From Gorsachius magnificus (Eukaryota; Chordata; Aves; Pelecaniformes; Ardeidae), in assembly GCA_034008185.1 (NCBI GenBank), contig CM067082.1, positions 85,497,684 to 85,561,683 on the forward strand: DNA of 64,000 nucleotides, given 5' to 3'. The notes beneath the pieces are model-generated. The model was not told where the DNA came from. It ran no database searches and saw only the letters and a program-made list of their open reading frames with translations. Shown piece by piece: positions 49,260 through 61,364 of the stretch. Made by a program: the position numbers and the translations under genes. The first letter of the stretch is position 1, and each line of letters opens with the position of its first letter.

Positions 49260-52200
49260 CTGTCAAGCATACACAAGGCATCCCAACCATCTGCCTGCTG
49301 TTCAGAAATAGCTTCCAGAGGTACTTCCCAATCCTCCTCCTTTCTTTTCTGGTTCATCTGGAAACTTCATTATCAGTAGCTAAAATACCTTTAAATGCAG
49401 CTGTTGTTGTTTTGGTTTGGTTTTTTAATTTCAGCTCTCATTCTCCCTCCAAACTTATTTTTTGCCCTAATTTTCTTTCCCCTCACACCAACATGCATTT
49501 TTGCAGCAAAGAGCCCACTATAACACAATCACATTACAGATCATGCTCTATGACAATATGATTTTCTTCAAGGCTGTGTATAAAGCAAACAGGCAATAGA
49601 ACACACAAAGAAGAAAGTTTCGGTGTTAATAAGGGAGATCCCATCCTGAGAAGGGTGAATCAGTGCAGCTCTACAGAAGTTAGTGGAGATTCGCTGCCCG
49701 TGTACTTCTGAATGAAGTCTGTTCCTTCAAACAGTGGGTGTTACAGACGGATCTATTTTATTGCCTTCACCATGTTATCAAGTTGTCGCCTTGATAAATT
49801 AATAATGTGGTTTTTTAAAAGCTACTTGATATTACTGTACAGGAGCCACGATTTAATTAGGAATACTGTAATTGCTTCAATAAAAATTCTAGTTCATGTA
49901 TTTAAAACATGAACTTAGGAAATATTGTACTTATAAGATATAAATTTCAAGCTTTTATATTTTTTATTAATTTTGAAATTTTTTTTTTAAATACACTACT
50001 TTTTTTTTCTACTGAATCCATAGTTTTATGTTTCTTTCTTCTTGTTCCTCTTCCCTTTTCCTTGAAGTGTTTTTGGTTTTATACTGAGGCCTCCTCAGCT
50101 AGACAATGAGATGAAGGCTGATATTGTTGCCCTTCCATTCCTCAGTGCCTTTAAAAGGCAGAATGTTTTTGACATAAAAGCAAATCAGAAACTCTAATTT
50201 TGATTTAAAGGTCTGATTGCAAAAATGTGTTCACTAACCTAACTTAGAAATTTAGTATAGATGGGGAACTCATGCTTGACATGTATTTAAGTGCCCAAAG
50301 TGAGCTGTCAGGATCCATATTTCACCCATGTTTTGTGAGTCCTCCAGATTAAGACCCTTGTCTGCTTCCTAACTGGGACTTCCCTTGTTAACAGACAAGG
50401 TATTCCCTGATCTTGCTTCAGAGCAGATAGGTCTTAAAATAGCTTATGCTATTATGCAGAGGGAGTAATTTACGACCGTCACTTACTGTAGTGTGTAAGT
50501 GTCAAGGGAGAGGGGAAACATCTTTTGTTTAATTTTGCATTGATATCCATGGTGGCTGCACTAAGGAAACACAGTCCACTGTAGGCTCCCCAGCCAGACT
50601 GAACTGCAGTCCTGTTGGGCATAACAATGCTTTATAATGGAGCTTCCCAGCAGGCGTCACCATCTGATTAAAATGTTACTACTGCTCTCTGTGTTATAAC
50701 ATAAAGTGGGGAATTGACCCTTGGTCAGAGTGCCAGAAGCCTTTGGAAATTGTGCTTGACAACTGGCCCATAGGAATCGTTCAGCCCGAATAATTGGAAA
50801 TGCCAAATTCTGTGCAACTTTGGAGTGCTTCCTAACTGAACTTTTTGCTTGGACAAGATATAGAATCGGTAGCCGTGTTCTGTGTGTGCTGCAATATAGT
50901 TTGTTTGCAACAAAGTGGTGCAGAGCCCTTTTTTGCAAATTGGGAGGGGCAGGAGGAGCTTTGGTTTTCTCTTGTAATGAACAATGATAACTAGCCACAC
51001 AGGCAGAATTTCAATGCGCTGAAACAATGCAACATATACCCAAATCTATTCATGGCTTCAGCAGTTGTGATGAGACCTGGGGACTGAAACTGACTGCCTT
51101 AATATCACCACATGTAAAATGAACTTGCTTGAAATTGTGCTTTCAATAGCACACTAGAATTAAAGTAATTAAATATTCATTTCCTTATTGTCGGAATGCT
51201 TCGTGGATTAGTGCATTCGGGAGTTTGGGGAAAAGGTCATCTTTTTCAAAGAAAAATATAAGAAAAGGAGAAGAATAAAAGAGGGTTGGATGTCAGCTGG
51301 TCTATGACTAATTCCTAGTGTAGCATTGTCCAACCAGTGTTATGCAATGTCACTTGTCATCCTTACTGGTAGTTTCAGAAGAAGGGCAAAAAAAAAAGAG
51401 TTGGCATGGGGAATGAACTGTTTTCTTGTCCTTATAAAAAGGAAAGAGGAGGCAGTTCCTCAAAGAAGGGAAAGGAAGGGTAAGATGTTGAATGAGAGAG
51501 ACTTAAAAGGACCTGCTGATATCTAGATATATAAGGTGTCAAAGGAGAAAGAAAGAGGATGATGAGCAAAATAAGCAATAATAAGTGTATTGGTTAAATC
51601 ACATGTTCTAGAAAATGCTACATTCTGAAACCAAACTGGTTTGAGGACCCACGGTACGATAGTCTTGACTTTTCATTTTTGTTATCTGTAAACCTGTTAC
51701 AGATTGTCACAGAAAACAGCCATTTTTTCCTGATCATGGATTGCAGATTGTTATAGCTACAGCCTCTAACAAAGGTCCATGACTTTTCTGTTTCGCTACC
51801 TAACATATGGGATACGATGATCGACACGTATTTAAAGAAAATCAACCCATGCTGTCAAGGTCAAAAGCATCTCAGGGTTGGTATGGGCAAAAGGCCATCT
51901 TCCTGGTCCTTCTTCAGACTATCTGTAGCGTAAGTGGTCACTACAGGGAGGAATGGTAACCCCCTGCAAAATGTAGACATAGCACTGCCAATCTGTGTTT
52001 GCTCTGGAGTGCAAACGTATTGCAGTCAGAGGTGTGATTGCCATTAATTAGCAGGTATCATAACGATACTTGTTAGTATTCACCTAGCTTGGGAGAGCAC
52101 CCTGGAATTACAAGATGGTTTGGACACCCAAAATAAGTATTCATGGTCCTGGACAGCGTGGACTAAGCTGCTAAAACTTCTCTGCTGTTGATATGTAAAG

Positions 52201-52699
52201 CAGATTGAAATTAGTGTTGGTGGGTTCCTGTACAGCAGAAGTGCCAACTGACTGTCCCAAAGATGTATTTTCAGATTATGCTGTGGTATTAATCTCTGGG
52301 GTTTTCAGTTCAGCACTTCTCTCAGGCATTGCTACTTTTTATTTTATTTATTTTTTTAGCATGGCAATCGATAGTCTGTGAAGATACCTTCTCAGCAATC
52401 AAGCACACTGCACTTGAGCATTGTGTACCTGCTGACACGGTCTAAATGACATTGCCCAGAACCTGACCCCGTTACTGCCCAGTGTGGACACACAAATGGT
52501 TTGTGCTACCTCCCCTCCTGAGGTGATAACCCTCAAAGTTACTGCTGTTATCTCTGCTCAATGACTTGGCATGACCTGTTTGGCTTTTTTCTTCTCGTCT
52601 GCAAAATTTTGGAAAACAATTTTTTTCTTTTTTGTTATTGTTTTAAGGCAGGTAGAGTTGACTGTGCCAAGCTAGCAACAGATACTCTACAAGGGTGGT
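49260..52699. other. No supportable gene; possible conserved non-coding patch
   Basis: Mostly AT-rich. The segment 50650-51250 keeps several CpGs and is open in one forward and two reverse frames over about 220-340 bp without recognisable protein domains. It could be a regulatory element or old exonic sequence. Confidence 0.35.
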
Positions 52700-53150
52700 G
52701 TTATTTAAGATACCGTCTCTGGAGAGGTGCTCTGCCTCGGAGTGCTGGGTGCCATCATCATTTTTCACCCACCAGCTCCTTACGTCGTTCGGCAGGTTGT
52801 GAGCTCACAAGGGTTAACAGGGAAGTCAGCGGTGGTGCTGTAATCCTCCAGGACTGCCAGCGCGCTGCACTGTTGTTGTGTCAGATCAGGGGGGTTTGAA
52901 GGAAGCTGTGCTGGCTCCAGCAGCTGCCTCGGTCATGTCTGTCATTTTGGGTCTCTGCTGGTAACAACATGGCTGACGTAGCGGGTAACGTGAATGACTC
53001 CCATACTGGCTACGAAACTGTATTCTTTCGCTCCCTACTGCATCCAGAAAATGCGCTGCCTCTGCGAAAGAGCCGTCGCCTCCTCAGAAACCTAACGCAG
53101 CGTGTCAGGAACATGTGCCCTGGTTGGGGGGGTGGGGGGAGTGGGGGGGA
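52700..53150 (+). promoter_or_regulatory. CpG-enriched segment, possible weak promoter
   Basis: CpG dinucleotides are far more frequent here than in the flanks (for example TTACGTCGTTCGGC, CAGCGCGCTGC and GAAAGAGCCGTCGCCTC). An ATG at 52969 lies in AACATGGCTGACG, a YY1-like initiator context, and opens 97 codons beginning MADVAGNVNDSH. The peptide becomes low-complexity (Gly-rich) after residue 50 and has no recognised domain. A donor-like GCGG|GTAACG sits six codons in. A lineage-specific first exon or a decayed CpG island both fit. Confidence 0.3.
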
Positions 53151-53660
53151 AGCAAAAAATGCGTGTTTGACAAACAACCGTCGTCCTGACTGTAATGGTG
53201 AAAACAATGCAGGTAAACCCAACTGCCCTCTGCCCTACTTCTCCTCTGCTGTAAGCAATTAATTCTCCAGCAAAATAACCAGAGGGAGCACTTTTTCCAC
53301 AACATTGCTATTTTCTAAAATCTGCATTGGCTTCGTCCTTACGTTGACATTGCAACCATCTGGTACGAACGGTTTGATATGAAGTGGGGCAAATCCACCC
53401 TCTAGCTTCCAAAGTCGTACTCTTAGTGAACCATGCTAGTTTTCCCTTTCATTTTTAAAAAGACCTTATGCTGTAAATTGGGGAGAGCAAATATGATTTG
53501 GAAATGTCAGAGGTGGACTTAATTGCAGCTCCATCTGCAGTTATGTAGTATGAGTTCAGATATTTTTACGCTTCCTGTCTCACTTGCTAGTAAAGATCTG
53601 ACATATTTAGCCACTTAAAACCTTTGCAAGACAAAAAACCCAAACTGATTGTTGTTATCT

Positions 53661-53770
53661 TCTAGGTGGAAAACCAAGGCACAGAAAGGGTGAATCCAAA
53701 GTCACGAAAGCATTTGTGGCTAGGGTATTGCCCAAATCTCTAGATTGCTTTCTATGCCTGCCTCTCCCAA
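53661..53770 (+). mobile_element. Ancient MIR-like SINE relic
   Basis: AACCAAGGCACAGAAAGGGTG, then CAAAGTCACGAAAGCATTTGTGG, TTGCCCAAATCTCTAGATTG and TCTATGCC keep the order of the conserved core of amniote MIR-like SINEs (the gaggcacagaga...aaggtcac...ctgact region). Diverged, short and without ends. Confidence 0.45.
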
Positions 53771-54339
53771 GATACTGACAGCCATGGTAGGAAAAGCTGC
53801 ATTTTCTTGGTAACGTTGCTGGGTTTTTTCCTTCGTAAATCTCTGTTGCACAGAATATGCTAAGCTTTGGGATAATCACGGAGTGAGGCATGCAGCAGGC
53901 CAAGGGCAAAGCTGAGACAGTGACCTACATATTCTGAGATTCATCATATGCGTGTAATGAGTCAGGGTGTTTACTAGCATCTCTGAGCAAGGGGTCTGGA
54001 GCGAAGGGTCCCACTGGCATTCCTTCCTCCAGGAGGCTCCTTCTTTTGGGAGGCTCAGTAAAGGAAATGGGAAACTTTGGTCACATCTTCCAGTCTTACT
54101 GGGAGAAAGAAACAAAAAATCCACAAAGATGGCCCTAGGAGATGAGACTGGAAAGCCAGTTTTCAGCCTATTAGAGGGGCTGGTAATAGATGTTTAGGGA
54201 AACATAATGAACAAGGTAGGTATGCTTTTCCTGTGGTATACCTTTCCATCTTTTAACGATAGATGGTGAGGGATTTTTAGATTTGTGACTCACGTCCAGA
54301 CCGTCACATTTAACAGGGCTCAGTAGACCTTTCTATGAA

Positions 54340-54860
54340 TTGGTCTAGTGCTTTTTAATCAGTTTTTCCTTTTGACCTCCACAACATCCTGTGTCAATGA
54401 GTCCCACTGCTTCATGCTGCAGTCCGTGGAAAAACACTTGCCTTCGTGATTTTTTAATCCCGAGGCTTAATAATTTCCACTGGGGGCCTCTTGCTTCCTT
54501 CTTTTTCTGAGAAACAATGCATAGCTGTTCTTCTTGCCACTCCAGACATTTTAGTTATCTGATAATCTCCCTGGGCTGTGTTTTCTCTGGACTGAAGGGC
54601 CTCAGTCTCTGTCTGAGTGAAACCTATCCATTTTTTTATCATCCTTTCTGCCCTCCACTGTTCCTTTTCTAGTTTTGCTATAATATTTGTGGGTTAGAAT
54701 GACCGGAAGTACGTTCACTATTCAGGCTATGAGTGCACCACAGATTTATATAGTGGCATAAAACTGCTTTCTGTTATATTCTTTACTCCCTTCCTGGTAA
54801 TTCTCAACTTTCTGTTTGTCCTTGTGAGTAATGACATTTTCTGAGAAATATTCACAGAGG
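54340..54860 (-). mobile_element. Ancient CR1/L3-type LINE relic, reverse
   Basis: The forward strand shows inverted 3' UTR/ORF2 blocks of an old amniote CR1-L3 lineage: CCACAACATCCTGTGTCAAT, GAGTCCCACTGCTTCA, AGTGCACCACAGATTTATATAGTGGCATA, TTTACTCCCTTCCTGGTAAT and TCTCAACTTTCTGTTTG. It is more diverged than the other CR1 copies in the window and represents an older insertion. Confidence 0.75.
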
Positions 54861-56852
54861 AAGGAGGAAGAAAGCTTCCCATGCTCAGTACCTCCCTAAA
54901 GACAAACCAAACTCATTTTAACATGGGAAGGAAATATCAGTACGTTTTTCATGGCTTCAGCCCTTTCACTGCTGGCTGAAGCAAGCTAACTTTCCCCTCA
55001 TCCCAAGATTTGGAGGGGCATCATGAAGTGAGGGGTATTGCAAATCAAGAAAGTCACACACGGGAAAAGCAGATGGAATTAATGCCATTGCAGCCCAAGA
55101 ATTTCACTTGAAGGTTGGGAAAAGGAAGAAAATGTAGACTGGGTATGGAGTAGGGAGACAGGAGCGGAAGAGCTGTGGGTTCTTTGAATTGGAAGGAAAA
55201 CCAACTGGCTTAGGTCACAGCATTTTACGTGGTGAGGCTGGGCAGGGATTGAACAGATTACAGGGCCGTGGCATTGTGAAAGCAAGGGCAGGTGTACTGA
55301 TGGTTTATCTGACACTGATTGTGAACAAGAATTGGGAAATTCTCTAGTGGCAAACAAAAAGCTTGCATACTTTATAGCTGACTGGAAGCTTAACTTATTA
55401 ACCATACTATTCAAATATGATTTAAATACTAGATAGCATTCTGGTGATTTGAATTTATCAATACTGATGGGATTTGTGAGCTAACCTGGCATCCCTGTCC
55501 AATCGTAATTTAGAAGTGGGACTTTCTTCCAGCTGTTTTCCAGGCTAACAGCAACATGAGAAGCATTCATTATGATTCATGGCTGCACAGATGATTGACC
55601 TGGCTATCAGAAGGTGATCATGAAGCAAGGCTTCCTCGGCTGGTGTGTAGGTCACATCGTTACCTCTCTTCTAGCCTCCTTAGAATTCCCCCAGAAGGAG
55701 GGGACCACACTTGGAAGTACATGACAAACTGTGCTGCGATGTGCCCAGAACACCCTGCCGTGACCCAGAGGCGGCAGGCATAGGGCAGGCCATGCTTTTT
55801 CTTTGCCCAGGATAAAGCAGCTCATCACCCAGCCCAGGGTGATGGAAGCAGAAAGGCAATGTAAAGCCATCTTTGTTTTCCTATTCTGCCCTAGAGAGTT
55901 CTGTTTTGAGGGAGAGGAGGTCTGTGCCAGAGGAGGACCAAAGGTTTCTTCCTGCAGGTTTGTCAATGCCCTTTTATTTTCATTTGCAAGGACCATAGAG
56001 ATGAGCATTTCCTGCACTCAGCAGCTTCCCCTGTCTGCCTTACGGGTGAGTCACGTAATGCTGCTGACTGAGCCTTCTTGCAAGGTGTGGCAGCATTGCC
56101 ATCAGGACATCCAGGCTCTCTCCGTAGCTCTCCTGTAATTTATGCTTCAAAGTTGTAGTAAATCTACAATTCTTTTCACCATTAATAACTGTCTTGGGGG
56201 AAAAGGACATTAAGTGAGAAGTCATTATTGCTCATCTGTATGTGCGTCGAGCTGTTCAACTGGGATGCGTGCTCAGACAAGGAACGTTTGAAATGCAGGA
56301 GGCGAGCACTCCCGGACAGACGGCATTTTTAGCACAAGCTCTAAATTCCACTCCTCGTTATAATGATGCCACACCATTTCCATCTCATGAATTGGGACAA
56401 GAGAGCAGAATCCAGCCCTTAAAATAGCATATGATAGCCCTGTTTCTACGAAGGTGATTAGTGCAGGAGATATGGCAGCAACCATTGCTAAGGGAATGTT
56501 GAGGTGCAGTTTGTGACCTGCCACAGCTCCTGCTAGCTTGAAATGCTGCCAACAAAAGGGTTTCATCAGCAGTGGCTGGAGCAGAAGGGACCTAAAAGAG
56601 AGTGGCTGGTAGGAGAGGTTTTGTCACGTTTGTAAAGAAATGTATCTTTGTAAAGAAATGAACACTTTGATACAATTGTAAGGGTACAAAAAGGACTATT
56701 GGCCCAGCAGCAGGAAACTTTACAGCAACCAGGTCACCTAGCCCCTTGGCCCCTCAAGCCCGACCTGCAGTTGTAGCTGCAGCAAAGCTAGAGAACTGCG
56801 GTGAATTAATGCTGATCTCCAGTTCAGGAAGAGCATTAACCTTCCCAGACAC
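54861..56852. other. No supportable gene
   Basis: Overlapping open frames on both strands at 55650-56140, none with a recognised domain. Somewhat GC-richer than the flanks. A 14-bp direct repeat TTTGTAAAGAAATG is at 56629-56642 and 56647-56660. Confidence 0.4.
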
Positions 56853-56917
56853 TCTGGGCCAAATCTATCCCTGGTGTGACATCGGTGGAGTTACATCAGG
56901 CTTAATTTTGGCCCAGA
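56853..56917. mobile_element. MITE-like relic with inverted ends
   Basis: A 65-bp unit opens with TCTGGGCCAAA and closes with its near-exact inverse TTTTGGCCCAGA. Inside is the paired GGTGTGACATCGGTGGAGTTACATC arrangement seen in a palindromic repeat family I recall from archosaurs and turtles (gggccaaat...ggagttacacc...). The family name is uncertain. It is probably a fossil non-autonomous DNA transposon. Confidence 0.5.
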
Positions 56918-59900
56918 TATCTGCACTGGCTTTCACAGCAACGAAACTTTCCCCTTCCTTCTGAAGTAAGGGTGGTGAAATGAATCAGGTCAAAGGAGAC
57001 TAAACACTGGATGAAAACCTTGATCCCAGTTAGGAGTTTTGCCTGCTCGGGGACAGGGTTTGGCTGGCTATGGTAATCATGGGGTGGTTTACGATTACGA
57101 TGTACTCCAGACATTGCATAACTGCTGGTTTAATTTACTGTGAATGTTATTCAAAGCTGAGGATTTAATTCTTCTGAACATTAAAGCTTTTACAGCTGGG
57201 TTAACCTCCTCTTCGTAAGTCACTGCATATTATTTTCACAGAAGTGAGGAATATAATCTCATTTTTTTGCTGTTGACAAGTTTGGTAGCTCTTTTTCTCT
57301 CTCAGCTGGTTTTAGATTTTTCTTTTCAATGTGCATGTGATGTGCATATACATCCTCAGTCACCATAAAATTTACCAAGTCCACCATCAGCTCCTCTGAA
57401 ATCCCTGGGTATCAGGTTATATTTCTGGATTTGTTCTTAGATGGAGTTGCAGCTTTTGATCACGTGTCAAAAGTCAGTATATAATCATCCCATCAGAGCA
57501 GGAACAGTTTTTTAAGTTCTGACTCTCTTAAAACTTTTTACACTGTCTGTGTTTTGCTGCATTCCGGACTGAAATTCTTGACAATTCAGTCTTGTAGTAA
57601 ATTTGATCATCATAAATTTTACTCCAGATTAATTTTAATTACTTTATTATCATAGTTACAAACAGTTTTTCAAAGTATTTTCTTAAAAAGTTCTCTTCTT
57701 TAAAAGGCATTTGGAGATTTCCCCCATATATTTTGTTTTAAACCCAGTCTGTCCCCACTCTTCAACATTTTATTTTCTTGCATGCTCTGCAGGATCTTAT
57801 GCTTTGCTTTTGCAGTTCATTCAGCTGAATTCTGGCCACTGGACCAAGAAGTGTAAAGATGCATGGTTGCAGCACAGACCATTTATTTTTCCACTGGGTT
57901 TGTTTACTTTACCATTGCCTTTTTGCTCTTGACTTGCAGAGGTACACTCTGTACCTCAAAGAACAGCACCAGGAGGTATACTCTCTAGTTTCAAAGTAGA
58001 CAGATGGCTTTTAGTGCTGTCCCTACTGGCCTCTGAAGGTCAAACAGGTTTGCTTCTTCTGCTGTCCTATCTCTTGAATTTTGTAAAAAATCATGTTGAT
58101 TGTTCAAAAGAAGGAATTCGGTTCAACTGAACTCTGTTATCTCTTTCAGATGAGGAAACTTAACTGTTTGTAACAGTGAAAATTTTCTCATCTATTAAAG
58201 TCATTAAATGGATTCTGAATACAGGGAAGTGGCAGATCCATTGAGAAAAAAAAAGCATTTACCTAGAGTTTACTAAGAAAAGTAATCCACCATACTTTTG
58301 AAAGAAAGGAAACAAAAAGTCAAGTTCAGAAACAGTAATATAACCTACTTCATTTATATTGAAATAGCCTGATTTGGATTTATCATGATTTTATAATGCT
58401 AGATAAAGTGACCATAAATTTTCATTTCAAATGTCCTGTTAAGATTTTCAGGATTTTTTAAGATACTTTTTTTTTATTTCACAAGTATTTATGTTTCTTA
58501 AACACTTTGTAAAGAAAGAAGAATGGCTAGTTTTCACAAGCATACATAATCATTGGAATACTATTTTCCCTTTGGCAAAGAAATTACAAGATTGTAAACT
58601 ATGTTACTTTAAAGCCTCTTCACTAGAACTGAGTGAATTACTGTGGCTCAGATCCCCTTCAGAGAAGACAGTGGGAGTAACACCAATATGTTTTGTGAAC
58701 TTGCCAAACTATTACTTGAAAGTAAGGCAATGTTTTATTTCAACATCCTTAAAACACGATGTTACCATTTTTCTCCTGGAATTTTAGTAAATTTTTTGAA
58801 ACATCCTTCTTTAAAAAAAAAAATGCTAATGATGAAACAAAATCTTGTTTCCAAAGGAATTTTTTTGACTGAATGAAATACTGTTTTAAAAGTCCTTTGG
58901 GGCTAACTGGTAATTAAATTTCTTAGATTTTTTGTTTGTGTTTCCTTTCCAAAAGTACCAGTAACATGAGAAAATAAGCTCTTGGCGAAGTTCTACTCTT
59001 TGAATTGCCAATGTCATGTAAAATGGACTCCTAAAAAGTGAAAGTGACTGTCTTGTCTGATCTATAGCAGTGATTTTTCTTTTTTTTTTCTTCCGGTTAT
59101 CAGCAGTGTTCAATGCTTGGCACGCACTTACCCATCTTTTATCTTCAAATGCATGGCCTGAACATACAAACAGAACTGATTTAAATCCTTTACACAACCA
59201 CAGCTGTAGCATGTGAGACTGTGTTAATAGAAAGGAGGAGGGCGTGGGCCTACAGCCCTGCTACTTCTTCCAAAAAAACCAAACCTGCAACTTCTGTGTG
59301 AAGGTCTAAAATCTGTTAATGAAGGTACTGACTCATCTGTTCTTGAATCAAGACTTCAAATGAGTTTTAGTGCTCTATAAGTGCCACAAAAAGAACTTTG
59401 CCTATTCCAAAGCAGTGCCCAAGCTCTGTTTCTTCCAGAGCTCAAACAAACTGAAAAGCATTTCTCTGAAACAGCAGATGGAGAATTCTGGGTAACGATG
59501 GATGAATAAATATGCTCAGCATCGTGCTTTCCTTCAGAATTCCTATGTACAGTACGCTGTAGCGAATATTTACATTTCAATACGCAGATTGCTTCCTCTG
59601 CTCTTTCAGAGCTGTGTTGTTTGAGCCCTGGAGCTGCCCAAAGAGGGTTTGGGCTTTACTGGGGATGCAAGTATGATTTAAAAGAGGGAGGTTTGTTTTA
59701 TTGCCCTGTCCCAAAACTGTAAGGAATATAACAGTATAACTCCTTCGCTAGGTGAATAGTCAAAGATGCCTCTTTCTTGACAAATCTTCTTCTGAGAGCC
59801 ATGGCACAGTAACACTACTTGAAGTTATTGAATTTATCAAAAAGAAATACGATTTCATGTGACAGATATGAGTTGATGCTTTAATAGTATACGCTACTGG

Positions 59901-61239
59901 ATGCAAAACGGTGAAGTATCTCTACTGTCACCTTTTTCATTCCATCAGGAAAATATATCCCCGTGTTAGGGCAATCTCTTGTTCATCATGGCACTAGTCA
60001 ATTAACTGAACAGAAGGAGAAGGGACAGCTAAGACTGAGTAATATCTTGGACTGGATTTGTTTGCAGAGGTTTACAAACTCACATGAAGAATGTCATGGT
60101 TGCTTAAAAATGTTTGCAAATGGTGATGAGCAAATCTATTGTAAAAACCTCTCAAGCAATGTGACTGACTTCTATGTCTTCTAAGTAGTCAGTAACACAA
60201 GGTTGATATGCATTTGTCACTGAATAGACCGATTAGATCTTGTCAATACTTCTGCGTTACAGAAGTGCTAATATGCTGGGCTAGAGGTTGTGTGTATATA
60301 CAGGACTGCATTTCTCTGGGAAAAAAACATGTGTCCTGAAGAATTTATGGTCTGTGAAGTTAAATTTAATACTGTAAAAAAAATGGTGTGAAAATGATGT
60401 TAGACCAAGACAACAAAGAGAAAAACACATAAACCCATCAACATTATGCCATAATGAATTGAGTTAAAATGATGCAATGTTTTAAATGTTTTAATTAAGT
60501 AAAAAAAAGAAAAAAAGAGAGAGAAAAGGAAAAAGCAAAAGCTCCAGCTCCTTGTCCACAAAGACTGACAAGCCATTGCTCCCTGGAACAGCACAAACAC
60601 GTCAGAACCAGCGCAGAACTCCAAGAGGGAGCACACGTTGCATGAAGGAATAATTTGGGAAAAGCACCATAAAGTTAGATTTATGCACATGAATGAAATG
60701 TGCATAAAATAAATGCAGCTGCGATAGCTCTATTTATAGTTCTTTTAATAAAGAACTATTTTAGTTTGAGAAGTATGGAACCCTTTGAAGTTATTACTTA
60801 GCATGGGCAATATTAAAGAGGATGAACCTCTCCTACATCCAGCAGTCATAGTGCCCTGTGTGAAAGACAGATAGCTCTGAAAACTAATGTGAGACTGAAG
60901 ACTGCTTGTTTTAATTTGGAAATAAAAAGGGGAACCAGTCTAAGCATTATATAAAATACAAAATTCCCAGATAAATTTTAGCTCATAGTGAGCAGGCATG
61001 CTAGATGTTGGGGCTGAATCTGTAGCATTTTCAAGTAAATGGAAAGATTCTCATTGTATTCACTGGTGACTGGCTTAGGATTTTAAGAGACTTTAAGGAC
61101 TGGGAGAAAGATAAACTTTTCATTATATTCATTAGATTTCCATTATCAGTAACTGAAATCACTTAAATCTCTGTGCATCAGCTACACTTTTTTTTAAAAG
61201 GCTATAAGAACCTAAGATTTCCTTTTCCCTTCTCTGCAC
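56918..61239. other. No supportable gene
   Basis: AT-rich. A reverse-strand stretch at about 59127-59213 ends in a strong donor (GATGG|GTAAGTG) but has an ambiguous acceptor. A forward stretch at about 58649-58721 has both edges but only about 24 codons. Neither is called. Confidence 0.4.
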
Positions 61240-61364
61240 CTGTCTGTTTGATCTATTAGCATTTCAGGAAAGTTTATTATTTTACATAGATCCAATATAA
61301 AACTCGGGAGGACTTTCATGCTGGCCATGGCATTGCAGCATAGCTGACATGCTGCCATTCTACT
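61240..61364 (-). CDS. Weak candidate exon, unidentified protein
   Basis: The reverse-strand acceptor TTTTTTATCTCTGTACAG precedes 125 bases. They are open from phase 0 for 41 codons and end at GACAG|GTGCAG (a modest donor, phase 2). The peptide reads SRMAACQLCCNAMASMKVLP and then FILDLCKIINFPEMLIDQTD, hydrophobic and helix-like, recalling an alpha-solenoid repeat without a recognisable family. Its phase does not fit the segment at 49063-49259 directly, so intervening exons would be required. Low confidence. Confidence 0.22.

Noticed and set aside
50657..51027. Overlapping reverse open frames as a gene
   Set aside because: No domain and no splice or promoter context. Noted only as a possible constrained patch.
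56629..56660. 14-bp direct repeat TTTGTAAAGAAATG
   Set aside because: Short, A/T-rich and within what chance or slippage gives in 64 kb.
58649..58721. Forward mini-exon candidate, or third copy of the MITE-like family
   Set aside because: Both readings rest on under 75 bp of weak similarity.
59127..59213. Reverse-strand stretch ending at a strong GTAAGT donor
   Set aside because: The acceptor is ambiguous and two frames stay open. Too short to separate from chance.
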